Assembly: GCA_011525445.1 (NCBI GenBank)
Contig: WTGE01000008.1
Span: forward strand, 1-5,894
Reading direction: 5' to 3'
DNA: 5,894 nt
Origin: Synechococcus sp. CO36386bin_37
GTDB taxonomy: Bacteria > Cyanobacteriota > Cyanobacteriia > PCC-6307 > Cyanobiaceae
A model generated the notes under the pieces. The model did no database searches and was not told the DNA's origin. It was given only the letters and a program-made list of their open reading frames with translations. The position numbers and the translations under genes are program-made. Of this stretch, positions 1 to 5,467 are shown one piece after another. How positions within the stretch are numbered: the stretch's first letter is position 1; every line of letters begins with the position of its first letter.

Positions 1-291
1 CTGCCCGTCATCTCCCTCAAGATCGACTACCGGCAAGCCCTGCTGCACGGAGAGTCGGTGCAATTAGAGAGCTGGGTACTGCCCCAACAGGGGGTAAAGC
101 TCCCCTGGCGCAGCACCTTCCTCAAAGCTGATGGAAGCGTGGCCGCCGAGGCGCATGTGGAATTGGTGCTGACGGACATGAGCCAAGGGCCTAGCCAACG
201 ACGACTTCTACGCAAACCACCGGAGGAGCTGCGGCAAGCGCTTGAGCAACTAAGGAAAGGTCCATGCGAAGACTCAAAAGTCACGCATTAG
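1..291 (+). CDS. Hot-dog fold acyl-CoA thioesterase, C-terminal part (likely DHNA-CoA hydrolase type)
   Basis: The frame is open from the window edge and gives 96 residues before a TAG stop; the true start lies upstream. The visible sequence matches the second half of a 4HBT hot-dog thioesterase: a strand with IDYRQALLHGE, then WVLPQQGVKLPWRSTFLK, then the turn ADGSVAAEAHVELVL, and a charged helical tail. In cyanobacteria this family includes the 1,4-dihydroxy-2-naphthoyl-CoA hydrolase that releases DHNA for phylloquinone, the photosystem I quinone. It would be a cytoplasmic homo-oligomer. The catalytic acidic residue of the family lies in the N-terminal half, outside the window, so the substrate cannot be confirmed. 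No T-rich terminator follows the stop. A general acyl-CoA thioesterase is the main alternative. The family call is by recalled pattern, not a search. Confidence 0.72.
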   Translation: MPVISLKIDYRQALLHGESVQLESWVLPQQGVKLPWRSTFLKADGSVAAEAHVELVLTDMSQGPSQRRLLRKPPEELRQALEQLRKGPCEDSKVTH

Positions 292-389
292 ACGTTTGCA
301 TTTCAATCGTCGAACGTCAGCGGCACCTTTCCGCCGAACCAAATGGCTCAGAAAGAAGCCACATCCCACCACCGAGACTTAAAACAAAA

Positions 390-815
390 CTAACCACACA
401 CTTCAAAAACCCCATCAACGGGGCGACCTTGCTTGAGGCCCTCCCAGTTAATGACCTTGAGGAAAGCGTCTCTGTCATCAGTTTCGACCACGTCAACGCC
501 CCAGCAGCCCTGTTGAAGAGGTGATCCCGGCATTCCCGGATTGTCTTTGCGCCCTCCCAATGCAAGAAGCTCATGGTCCGCTCCATGTCCCAGGATCTTC
601 CGCATGGCACGCCATGCGCGGGGCAATTCTTGGGCTAGAGCAATTGCGTCCAGTTCCGAATTGATACGCACCAGCCAATGGGGGTGATCTAGTGCTTCTG
701 CTGTGTTGATGTACTGGCTGCTCGCTCGCAATGTCTCAGCAAGCACCGCTGGAGCAAGGCTTGGTACTGCTTGGGCATGAACCTGCAAATTGTGCGAGAT
801 AACGAAGCAAGTCAT
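390..815 (-). CDS. Hypothetical protein, 141 residues, possibly a 5'-truncated gene
   Basis: An ATG-to-TAG frame on the minus strand. Codon choice is even and rich in common codons, with almost no AGA/AGG, and it looks more coding-like than the overlapping frames on either strand. The protein has a mixed N-terminus, a helical middle (residues about 45-75, with LDAIALAQELPRAWRAM), then a Gly/Pro-rich turn region (LGGRKDNPGMPGSPLQQG) and an acidic segment VVETDDRDAF. I do not recognise the family. There are no membrane segments and no clear signal peptide. No Shine-Dalgarno-like sequence precedes the ATG. The same frame is closed by a TAG at 840-842, and upstream of that another 25 codons are open and also read plausibly as protein. 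This may therefore be the remnant of a longer gene. A small hairpin followed by T5 sits just before the stop. Confidence 0.5.
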   Translation of the reverse strand: MTCFVISHNLQVHAQAVPSLAPAVLAETLRASSQYINTAEALDHPHWLVRINSELDAIALAQELPRAWRAMRKILGHGADHELLALGGRKDNPGMPGSPLQQGCWGVDVVETDDRDAFLKVINWEGLKQGRPVDGVFEVCG

Positions 816-1104
816 GACAAGGGAGGGGCTGCGACGACGCTAAAGGGTGATGCGGGAATTCGCGAAGAGAGGAGCATTTGCATGAACATTGACCACCCAA
901 CAACCACTACCAGGATGTCACGACCAAGATCTTCTGCACATATCCAAGGTCATTGAGCAATAATCTAAATCATAGAAACACATGATCCAGATCATTTGCA
1001 AATGCATCGCAGAGGCAAAAGTTAACGGAAATTCAGATTCCACTATTAACCTCAGGAGTATTCTAATATTAGAGAAATGAGAGAGGGCCAGCTCATTAAA
1101 GGCT
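816..1104. other. Gap with clustered short palindromes, no supported gene
   Basis: No convincing coding frame is seen. The stretch is AT-richer than its neighbours and holds several short palindromes: ATGATC-ca-GATCAT (982-995), ATTTGCAAAT (994-1003, sharing two bases with the previous one), ATGCAT (1002-1007) and the perfect 12-mer TCTAATATTAGA (1062-1073). These could be operator or protein-binding sites, or chance in AT-rich DNA. No promoter consensus was found that would assign them to a gene. The last one lies just downstream of the stop of the minus-strand gene at 1105-1365, but no clear intrinsic terminator (stem plus T-run) is present there. Confidence 0.4.
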
Positions 1105-1365
1105 TTAGGGCTCATCTACTCCGGGAAATCCCCCTTGCGAGCGCCGAATCAGCTCAGCAAGCATCTCAAGTTTAGAATTTTCAGATTGAGAAGCACGAGT
1201 TGCGATCCACACTCGAGCAGCCTTATGCTGCGCCATCTGCTGAACAAGCAGAAGCGCTATCTGGCGCAACTCATCCAAATCCCTGCAGTCATTAATCAGG
1301 CGAACTAACTTCTCAGTCTCGAAAGAAGTTTCAAGGGACTGCTTGATAGGATCCATCGAAGCCAT
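1105..1365 (-). CDS. Small helical hypothetical protein, 86 residues
   Basis: The predicted protein is almost entirely helical and charged. Residues about 9-60 run as two amphipathic helices (SFETEKLVRLINDCRDLDEL, then RQIALLLVQQMAQHKAARVW), followed by a looser tail ending GFPGVDEP. There are no membrane segments and no cysteine motif. The pattern resembles a group of small conserved cyanobacterial proteins of unknown function. The acidic-aromatic start followed by paired helices is loosely reminiscent of NblA, but the length and key positions do not allow that call. It starts 3 bp after the stop of the membrane-protein gene upstream, so the two are very likely co-transcribed and perhaps translationally coupled. 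ATG at 1365 is chosen; ATG at 1356 (MDPIKQ) is an equally possible start, and neither has a clear ribosome-binding site. Codon use looks genuine. Confidence 0.75.
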   Translation of the reverse strand: MASMDPIKQSLETSFETEKLVRLINDCRDLDELRQIALLLVQQMAQHKAARVWIATRASQSENSKLEMLAELIRRSQGGFPGVDEP

Positions 1366-1368
1366 GAA

Positions 1369-2037
1369 TCAAATTTTTCGGTTATCTGATCGGTTCAACA
1401 ACGAAAAACGTTGTCGAACCATGGACTGGATAAATGCTAAGATAAAGACACCCACAACTGCGGCGACCAAGGTCGACTTTCCATTATCGAAGACACCGGC
1501 GCCTAAAGCCACAATCGGAAGGTCACTCATGAAGACGCTCAAGAATAAAGCCGGCAGGAAATGCTTTAGCCGCGTACCTGAAATACCCAAGCCATAACTC
1601 ACAAAATCAAAAAAACCAGTCATTAACAAACCGGTCATCAAAAAGAAGTTGGTTTCAACCTTGGATCCACTGAAACGCTCCACCACCGACATAGCTTTGT
1701 CACCAACTAGCCGACGTACAGGGCCCCTACCCAAGTGACGAGCGAACCAGAATGCCAGTGAGCAGGCAAGGATGTCAGTGAATACAATTGTTATAAAACC
1801 GGTCTTGAAACCCAGGAGCGCTCCGGCAGCAAGGGAATAAGCAGTACTCGGTAAAGCTGGTAGGACAATGCTGGCTCCGCGCAAGAGCATGATTCCGACA
1901 GGAGCCCAAACGCCCATAGCACCAAGGGAGTGCCTAATTTGAGGCATAACATGGGCCTGGGCCAAAAGGGTCAATCCAATAAACCCGAGGAGCAGCAACA
2001 GGACCAGCAGCACTCGACGAAATGACGGGAAAACCAA
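1369..2037 (-). CDS. TVP38/TMEM64 (SNARE-associated/DedA-like) family membrane protein
   Basis: A 222-residue integral membrane protein. A hydrophobic N-terminal helix (residues about 9-27) follows a short positive N-terminus. Next come a WAPVGIMLLRGASIVLPALP segment (44-63), the family-like PSTAYSLAAGALLGFKTGFI stretch (63-82), a helix ending FARHLGRGPVRR (98-109), and further hydrophobic helices around 130-150, 160-180 and 185-205. The order of a Pro-rich re-entrant segment, a G-rich helix and then an (F)xxRxxGR motif matches the PF09335 VTT domain. Bacterial relatives act in membrane lipid or undecaprenyl-phosphate homeostasis, but the role here is unknown. The TTG start is chosen because the frame is closed at 2059-2061 and GGAG lies just upstream; a GTG at codon 9 is less likely. 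It heads a two-gene unit and is divergent from the DUF3598-like gene. A strong stem-loop lies inside its last 20 codons. Confidence 0.85.
   Translation of the reverse strand: MVFPSFRRVLLVLLLLLGFIGLTLLAQAHVMPQIRHSLGAMGVWAPVGIMLLRGASIVLPALPSTAYSLAAGALLGFKTGFITIVFTDILACSLAFWFARHLGRGPVRRLVGDKAMSVVERFSGSKVETNFFLMTGLLMTGFFDFVSYGLGISGTRLKHFLPALFLSVFMSDLPIVALGAGVFDNGKSTLVAAVVGVFILAFIQSMVRQRFSLLNRSDNRKI
1392..1420 (-). other. Stem-loop inside the 3' end of the membrane-protein gene
   Basis: Arms GGTTCAACAACG (1392-1403) and CGTTGTCGAACC (1409-1420) pair over 12 positions with one mismatch, around a five-base A loop (T5 on the transcribed strand). The structure falls in the last codons of the TVP38-type gene, about 20 bases before its stop and about 27 bases before the next start. 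There is no T-run after it in the direction of transcription, so it is not a standard terminator. It may act as an mRNA stability or processing element between the two genes. Confidence 0.6.
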
Positions 2038-2150
2038 GGCTCCACTGAGGAAGATGAGCTAATATCCTTCCACAAAGACTCCGTCCAAACAAAACAACTA
2101 CACCAATTTTATCCAAGAAGTCGGCAACCACCATTAAAGAGAATCCGCTA

Positions 2151-2801
2151 GTGGCAGTCCAAGAGAATCAAAACAGCAAGAATGAACAGAGGAAAATAAG
2201 ACTGATTAATGCAAACTGCGGATCATGGGAGAGCATCTTTGTTCGAATCGGATCCAGTCGAGATGAATCTGAACGCTTTCCATGCCACCTGAGTGTTATC
2301 GAAGACAACGGCTTGATCGAAGCCCAACTGACATACAAGAAGTCTGGAAAGATTGCACGGTCAGCATTTCGAGAGATTCCAGATTCGATGCAAATTGAAG
2401 CCGGTGGTCATTGGTCCCTCGGCCCTCAATTTCTCACACAAGAGTTCTGGACCACAGAGTTTTGCCTCTGCAGACCACATGAGCGCCGCAGGGCAATAGT
2501 CCGCCAAAGCAGAAACTGGCTTGAATCAATTGTTGTGATCGTGGAATGGAGAGCGGGGCATGATCACACAGACCTTTTGCTTGATCCGCAACACCCCATT
2601 TACCTCAATGAATTCAGCAGCGAGAACACGTCTACCTTTGAAGTCATGAGTGAAAGTGTCTCACTTGGCTTAGAGCTCACGATATTCAATACCCCTAAAC
2701 AGCAAGCAACTACCTGGACCTGGGACTCATCATCTATCACCCGGCTATACGGCACGGACAATCAACTCGTACGGGAACAAGCAACTACTCGCCTTTCCTG
2801 A
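2151..2801 (+). CDS. DUF3598-like cyanobacterial protein (putative lipocalin-type fold)
   Basis: A 216-residue soluble protein. After a polar N-terminal tail (about 20 residues) comes a GSWESIFVRIG segment (24-34), then strands with FPCHLSVIEDNGLIEAQLTY (43-62), GGHWSLGP (85-92) and FWTTEFCLCRPHERRRAIVRQ (99-119), then a second beta-rich half. The W-G near the start, the alternating strands and the E-(F)-C-x6-RRR element are as I recall for DUF3598, a family largely confined to cyanobacteria and predicted to form a calycin/lipocalin-like barrel akin to the CpcS/CpeS bilin lyases. Function is not established; ligand or pigment binding is only inference. GTG at 2151 is the chosen start, with AAAGAGA about 9 bases upstream. 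The 113-bp intergenic region is shared with the divergent membrane-protein gene. The 3' end overlaps the convergent small gene by 17 bp. Confidence 0.68.
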   Translation: MAVQENQNSKNEQRKIRLINANCGSWESIFVRIGSSRDESERFPCHLSVIEDNGLIEAQLTYKKSGKIARSAFREIPDSMQIEAGGHWSLGPQFLTQEFWTTEFCLCRPHERRRAIVRQSRNWLESIVVIVEWRAGHDHTDLLLDPQHPIYLNEFSSENTSTFEVMSESVSLGLELTIFNTPKQQATTWTWDSSSITRLYGTDNQLVREQATTRLS

Positions 2802-3012
2802 AGTTCCGTAAGACTTCAACATCCTGCTCCGGATCAATGCTTAGGTCCGTTAATACCAATGCTTTACCAATCGTGTTGATGGCGTACTCAATGGAGGACA
2901 GAGACTCCCTCCCGCCAGGACTCCTTCGCCCAGCACGAATGACATCAGGGGTCACAAATGCTGCAGCTTCGTTGAACTGAGCTGCGATCTGGGCCAATTG
3001 CTCATCCATCAT
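2785..3012 (-). CDS. Small acidic hypothetical protein, about 75 residues
   Basis: The frame can start at GTG 3063 (92 residues), but paired ATGs at 3012 and 3009 give the more natural N-terminus MMDEQLAQIAAQFNEAAAF, with a weak GGTGG about ten bases upstream. The protein is mainly helical: an N-terminal amphipathic helix, a basic Gly/Arg linker (RAGRRSPGGRE), a helix SLSSIEYAINTIGKAL, and an acidic region LTDLSIDPEQDVEVL before a basic end. There are no membrane helices and no known motif. I do not recognise a family. It is convergent with the DUF3598-like gene, the two 3' ends overlapping by 17 bp. Composition and codon use are consistent with a real gene, and the pattern resembles other short picocyanobacterial hypotheticals. 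The start choice is uncertain. Confidence 0.5.
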   Translation of the reverse strand: MMDEQLAQIAAQFNEAAAFVTPDVIRAGRRSPGGRESLSSIEYAINTIGKALVLTDLSIDPEQDVEVLRNFRKGE

Positions 3013-3063
3013 GCAGGAAACCACCGAGGTAAACCCTGAGCATGCCAGTCGCCGCTCCAACAC

Positions 3064-3468
3064 AGCGGCGTGGCAAAATGGGACTCACAGGTCCAGCTCA
3101 ATGCTACCGCAAATGATGTCGAGACTGTTCAGGCTTGGAAGTGACGTAAGGGAAAGCGCATATCCGCTGATCAAAGCAAGCGCAATCGCGGGGCTTCACC
3201 GCGTTGAGCGGAGCGAAATGCTCACGACATTCCTTCTTACCGGCGCCTGGTCGTCAAGAGCACAACTCGAGCGACTGCCGTTGAGGCTAAACCGCTGGCA
3301 ACAATTCAGCAATGAAGGCAGAAGGAGTCATATCAAAACTCTTCAAGACGAGAAGACCAAGCCAGCTGGCGACATGACGGGACCCTTAACACAGGAAACC
3401 ACCACCTTGAACGCGATAAACGCGATTATTAGGCGCTTGAGGGGGCGAAATAACATCCACTCACAGGC
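3064..3468. other. Long gap without a supported gene
   Basis: About 400 bases in which no gene is convincing. One plus-strand frame is open from 3011 to 3511, but it starts antisense to the preceding gene, uses many AGG/AGA codons, has no ribosome-binding site and runs through the terminator at 3469-3491. Short protein-like snatches occur in several other frames: on the plus strand VQLNATANDVETVQAWK then a stop, and on the minus strand MTPSAFIAELLPAV then a stop. These could be decayed coding DNA, but I cannot reconstruct a parent gene from them. Confidence 0.4.
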
Positions 3469-3491
3469 AAAAAAAAGCCCCTGCCGGGGCT
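3469..3491 (-). terminator. Rho-independent terminator
   Basis: Read on the minus strand, AGCCCC and GGGGCT form a six-base-pair GC-rich stem with a four-base loop, followed directly by eight T residues. The plus strand has no T-run after the stem, so it works in one direction only. It is the clearest intrinsic terminator in the window, yet no minus-strand protein gene leads into it. Confidence 0.8.
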
Positions 3492-3571
3492 CAACGCATT
3501 TCTCTGTATGAAATCTAAAGAACACGATGCTGAAGATCAAGCGAGATTAAGCATTTCGACCGATAAGATTA
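3469..3571 (-). ncRNA. Candidate small RNA ending at an intrinsic terminator
   Basis: A transcript of about 100 nt is inferred between a promoter-like sequence (-10 at 3578-3583, -35-like at 3600-3605) and a strong intrinsic terminator on the same strand. No protein frame on that strand makes sense as its owner. Within it, ATGCT/AGCAT (3527-3531 with 3550-3554) and ATTTC/GAAAT (3498-3502 with 3510-3514) can form two weak hairpins ahead of the terminator stem. It does not visibly match the picocyanobacterial small RNAs I know (Yfr1, Yfr2-5, 6S). It may equally be the 3' end of a longer unseen transcript. Confidence 0.35.
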
Positions 3572-3577
3572 GCTGAC

Positions 3578-3605
3578 CTTATAGGCTAAAGGCCCTCGAA
3601 TGCAA
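3578..3605 (-). promoter_or_regulatory. Possible sigma-70-type promoter for the candidate small RNA
   Basis: On the minus strand TTGCAT (3600-3605) is followed after 16 bases by TATAAG (3578-3583). Each hexamer is close to consensus. The expected start near 3571 would give an RNA of about 100 nt ending at the terminator. Such matches arise by chance fairly often; the support is the pairing with a strong terminator at a small-RNA distance. Confidence 0.3.
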
Positions 3606-3643
3606 GCAAGGGCGTAATGATGGGGGAGTGAAGACCGCCAAAA

Positions 3644-3832
3644 GTGGACCAAGCCTGGAAAGAGAGCGAACAGATACGGCTTGAGAAGGTTCTGGCAATC
3701 GCCATAGCCAATCAGAACCAAGAAATGGAAGCAAACATCAGACGCGAAATAGAAGCCATCAAGCGAGATGAACCTTCTCCACTCATCGCGAAATACCTCG
3801 ACGAAAGCGGTGACGTCAGGGACGATCTGTAA
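3644..3832 (+). CDS. Small charged coiled-coil-like hypothetical protein, 62 residues
   Basis: GTG start to TAA stop. The protein is helical and highly charged. Residues 3-43 run as one long amphipathic helix (WKESEQIRLEKVLAIAIANQ, then NQEMEANIRREIEAIKRDE), followed by PSPLIAKYLDESGDVRDDL. This looks like a genuine protein rather than a random frame, perhaps a short coiled-coil partner protein, but I recognise no named family and no catalytic motif. The GTG is the only start between an in-frame TGA at 3629-3631 and the helix; a GGGGGAG stretch sits about 17 bases upstream, too far for an ideal ribosome-binding site. In the same frame, directly after the TAA, a further 35 codons also read as protein before a TGA at 3938-3940, so the gene may be a shortened version of a longer one of about 98 codons. 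Confidence 0.55.
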   Translation: MDQAWKESEQIRLEKVLAIAIANQNQEMEANIRREIEAIKRDEPSPLIAKYLDESGDVRDDL

Positions 3833-3940
3833 CGGCGCGTCAGCAACGAAGAATTAAGGCAGGAACTCATCCAACTCGACCTATGGATCAAGCTGCCCGT
3901 CAGCCATTGCTATAGCCCGATCGTAAAACCAACGATCTGA
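3833..3940 (+). pseudogene. Coding-like in-frame continuation after the 62-residue gene's stop
   Basis: Starting immediately after the TAA at 3830-3832 and in the same frame, 35 codons translate to a helix-like segment (VSNEELRQELIQLDLWIK) and a tail ending PIVKPTI before TGA. The segment has the Glu/Leu/Gln balance of real protein and lacks its own start codon. The simplest reading is that an ancestral longer gene acquired a TAA, leaving its 3' end untranslated. A frameless coincidence remains possible at this length. Confidence 0.35.
3904..3920 (+). repeat. 17-base imperfect direct repeat, copy 1
   Basis: CCATTGCTATAGCCCGA, matching copy 2 at 4030-4046 at 15 of 17 positions; the copies are 126 bases apart. 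Both centre on GCTATAGC, an 8-base palindrome. It is followed directly by a small inverted repeat GATCGT (3919-3924) and ACGATC (3932-3937). Function unknown. Confidence 0.5.
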
Positions 3941-4029
3941 GGAACTAGACAGTTGTCAGCAAGCAGCGATCTTCAGCAAGGTCTCGCATGATACGGAATC
4001 CCAAAAAAACCATCTAATACCTGTCTGGA

Positions 4030-4046
4030 CCATCGCTATAGCGCGA
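4030..4046 (+). repeat. 17-base imperfect direct repeat, copy 2
   Basis: CCATCGCTATAGCGCGA, the partner of 3904-3920. In this copy the palindrome is longer (CGCTATAGCG, 4034-4043). It lies about 80 bases upstream of the epimerase-like gene's start, a position suitable for a regulator-binding site, but no promoter can be placed relative to it with confidence. Confidence 0.5.
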
Positions 4047-4126
4047 GCCCCGGAAAATTCGGATCTCCGCACCAGAGGGCTGCGCCACAGCACAAACGGG
4101 ATGTCTGTAAAATTTTATTAAGACGG

Positions 4127-5011
4127 GTGTTCGTGGTGCCCAAGCGCTTTGGTGTTATCGGCTGCGGCTACGTGGGTTCGGCAGTCTGCAAACGACTCAA
4201 CAAGGCCGGATACGAGGTCGTAGCGACAGTCCGGGACCGGATGCGTTTCCCGCTGGTTGAGGCCCTGGGTGCAACGCCAGCGATATTGGATCTTGCCTCC
4301 GAACAAGCAGACTTCAGCTTTCTGGAAAAGCTGGATGGCCTGCTCATCAGCATTGCCCCAACGCGGCAAGATGAGAACTACGAGGATGTCTATGCAAAAG
4401 GAATCAGAAACCTAGTTCAAGTACTAACGCAATCTCCCCATACCCGTCCTCTTCACATCACATATATCAGCACTGTCGGAGTCTTCGGGGACCAACGCGG
4501 GAACAGGGTGAACGAAGGCTCACCTCTTGACAGTAGCCATCCAATAAATCGTTTACTTATCAATGCTGAGCAAGAGATACTCAGCCTGCAGGGAGACAAC
4601 AGAAATGTCTGCGTTCTGCGTTTGGGGGGCATTTATGGACCTGGCCGAGACATGGTTGCTTTGGTCCAGCAAGCCGCTGGGCGTAACGTCTCTCGAGATG
4701 GCGACCATATTCCTGCTTGGACACACCTCGAGGACATTACTCGAGGTGTAGAGTTTGCCAATTCGGATCAACTTAAAGGAACTTTCAACCTAGTTGATGA
4801 TATGAGCCTAAGTCGCAGGCAATTGGCAAACATAATATGTGAGCGCAGGGGACTTCCACCAGTGATATGGCGTGGGGCGCCCAATGGGGCACGCATAGTG
4901 AACGCGTCGGTTTCAAATACAAAAATCAAGCGACACGGTTTCACATTTTTTTCACCATCCATGCTGGGGTTATCAGCACTAAGCAGCGAGGGTGTAAACA
5001 GTCAAGCCTGA
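4127..5011 (+). CDS. NAD(P)-binding epimerase-like protein (atypical extended SDR, YeeZ-like)
   Basis: A 294-residue cytoplasmic Rossmann-fold protein. The dinucleotide-binding loop is GCGYVG (residues 12-17) after a short beta strand. A strand YISTVGVFG (113-121) carries the Ser/Thr of the SDR active site. RLGGIYGPGR (165-174) and the H200-x-E-D element (THLEDITRG) match nucleotide-sugar epimerases, and the C-terminal SNTKIKRHGF resembles the family's end. Where the catalytic YxxxK should lie (about 138-150) the sequence reads INRLLINAEQEI, with no Tyr or Lys pair, as in the atypical YeeZ-type subgroup. The reaction is therefore unknown and sugar epimerase activity should not be assumed. The GTG at 4127 is taken as the start; GTGs at 4133 and 4136 are equally possible and none has a good ribosome-binding site. 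A TAAAATTTTA palindrome (4108-4117) lies just upstream. Confidence 0.8.
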   Translation: MFVVPKRFGVIGCGYVGSAVCKRLNKAGYEVVATVRDRMRFPLVEALGATPAILDLASEQADFSFLEKLDGLLISIAPTRQDENYEDVYAKGIRNLVQVLTQSPHTRPLHITYISTVGVFGDQRGNRVNEGSPLDSSHPINRLLINAEQEILSLQGDNRNVCVLRLGGIYGPGRDMVALVQQAAGRNVSRDGDHIPAWTHLEDITRGVEFANSDQLKGTFNLVDDMSLSRRQLANIICERRGLPPVIWRGAPNGARIVNASVSNTKIKRHGFTFFSPSMLGLSALSSEGVNSQA

Positions 5012-5467
5012 TCTGAGTTGAACTCAATAAAGAATAAGCACAGATGCGCCTAATCTTTGCACCATTTTTACGTGTGCCTTATTCTTGTATTGAGATTAGT
5101 TGCTGCTCACGCGATTGCCTATGCTCTCTAACGATGCCGACAAGCTCATAGGCTTTAGAGGTCTTCGGTTGGTCCCAAGTATGAGGTTTTCATATCATCA
5201 AGGGAAGGCAACAATGAATCGTCAGCTTCTATATCGAGCACACAAGTCTCGCGGACACACAGCGGACACAAATAAGTCGTGACCATTACAAGAACATCTT
5301 CGATTATCAAGCATGAGTCAGAGTTGGGCACTAGGGCTAGTTGCTCAAATCCATGCGACAAAGTCCTAGTGACCTAAAACAATGGCTCAAGCTGCCGAAA
5401 CTGGTGCGCGGCGCTACAGGTCTCTTGTGATATCCCAGCTGAGCGAAAAGTTCATAGCCTGAGCAAC
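5012..5467. other. 456-bp spacer before prmC, no supported gene
   Basis: No convincing gene. A minus-strand TTG-started frame (5155-5361, 68 codons, with one CPLC motif and an acidic end) and a plus-strand frame (5100-5282) overlap each other, and neither has a ribosome-binding site. Visible structure includes TGAGTT-g-AACTCA (5014-5026) just after the epimerase stop, GCCTATG/CATAGGC arms (5117-5123 and 5147-5153) and a tandem GCGGACACA (5251-5259 and 5262-5270). No clear terminator for the upstream gene and no strong promoter for prmC were found. Confidence 0.4.

Noticed and set aside
405..424. CCCC-atcaac-GGGG hairpin followed by T5 on the minus strand
   Set aside because: The stem is only four base pairs and lies before the stop codon of the reading frame it would terminate, so a terminator is not supported.
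264..524. An 86-codon plus-strand frame after the thioesterase
   Set aside because: It overlaps the end of the thioesterase gene and is antisense to the better-coding frame at 390-815. Its first half is low in protein character.
918..1115. A 65-codon minus-strand frame overlapping the end of the 86-residue gene (ATGAGCCCTAA overlap with GGAG just upstream)
   Set aside because: The overlap looks like translational coupling, but the composition (many Met, Cys, Ile) and the cluster of palindromes inside it look like AT-rich noncoding DNA.
2785..3063. Possible double-glycine or lanthipeptide leader in the small acidic protein
   Set aside because: Picocyanobacteria can carry many such precursors, but this protein lacks a Nif11-type leader, a terminal GG/GA cleavage motif and a Cys/Ser/Thr-rich core.
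3011..3511. A 166-codon ATG-started plus-strand frame
   Set aside because: It starts antisense to the small gene, lacks a ribosome-binding site, is rich in AGG/AGA codons, has low-complexity polar composition and runs through the clear minus-strand terminator. Its length is only mildly unlikely by chance.
5155..5361. A 68-codon minus-strand frame with one CPLC motif
   Set aside because: TTG start without a ribosome-binding site, no recognisable family, a single Cys pair and no supporting context. It is mentioned only within the spacer entry.
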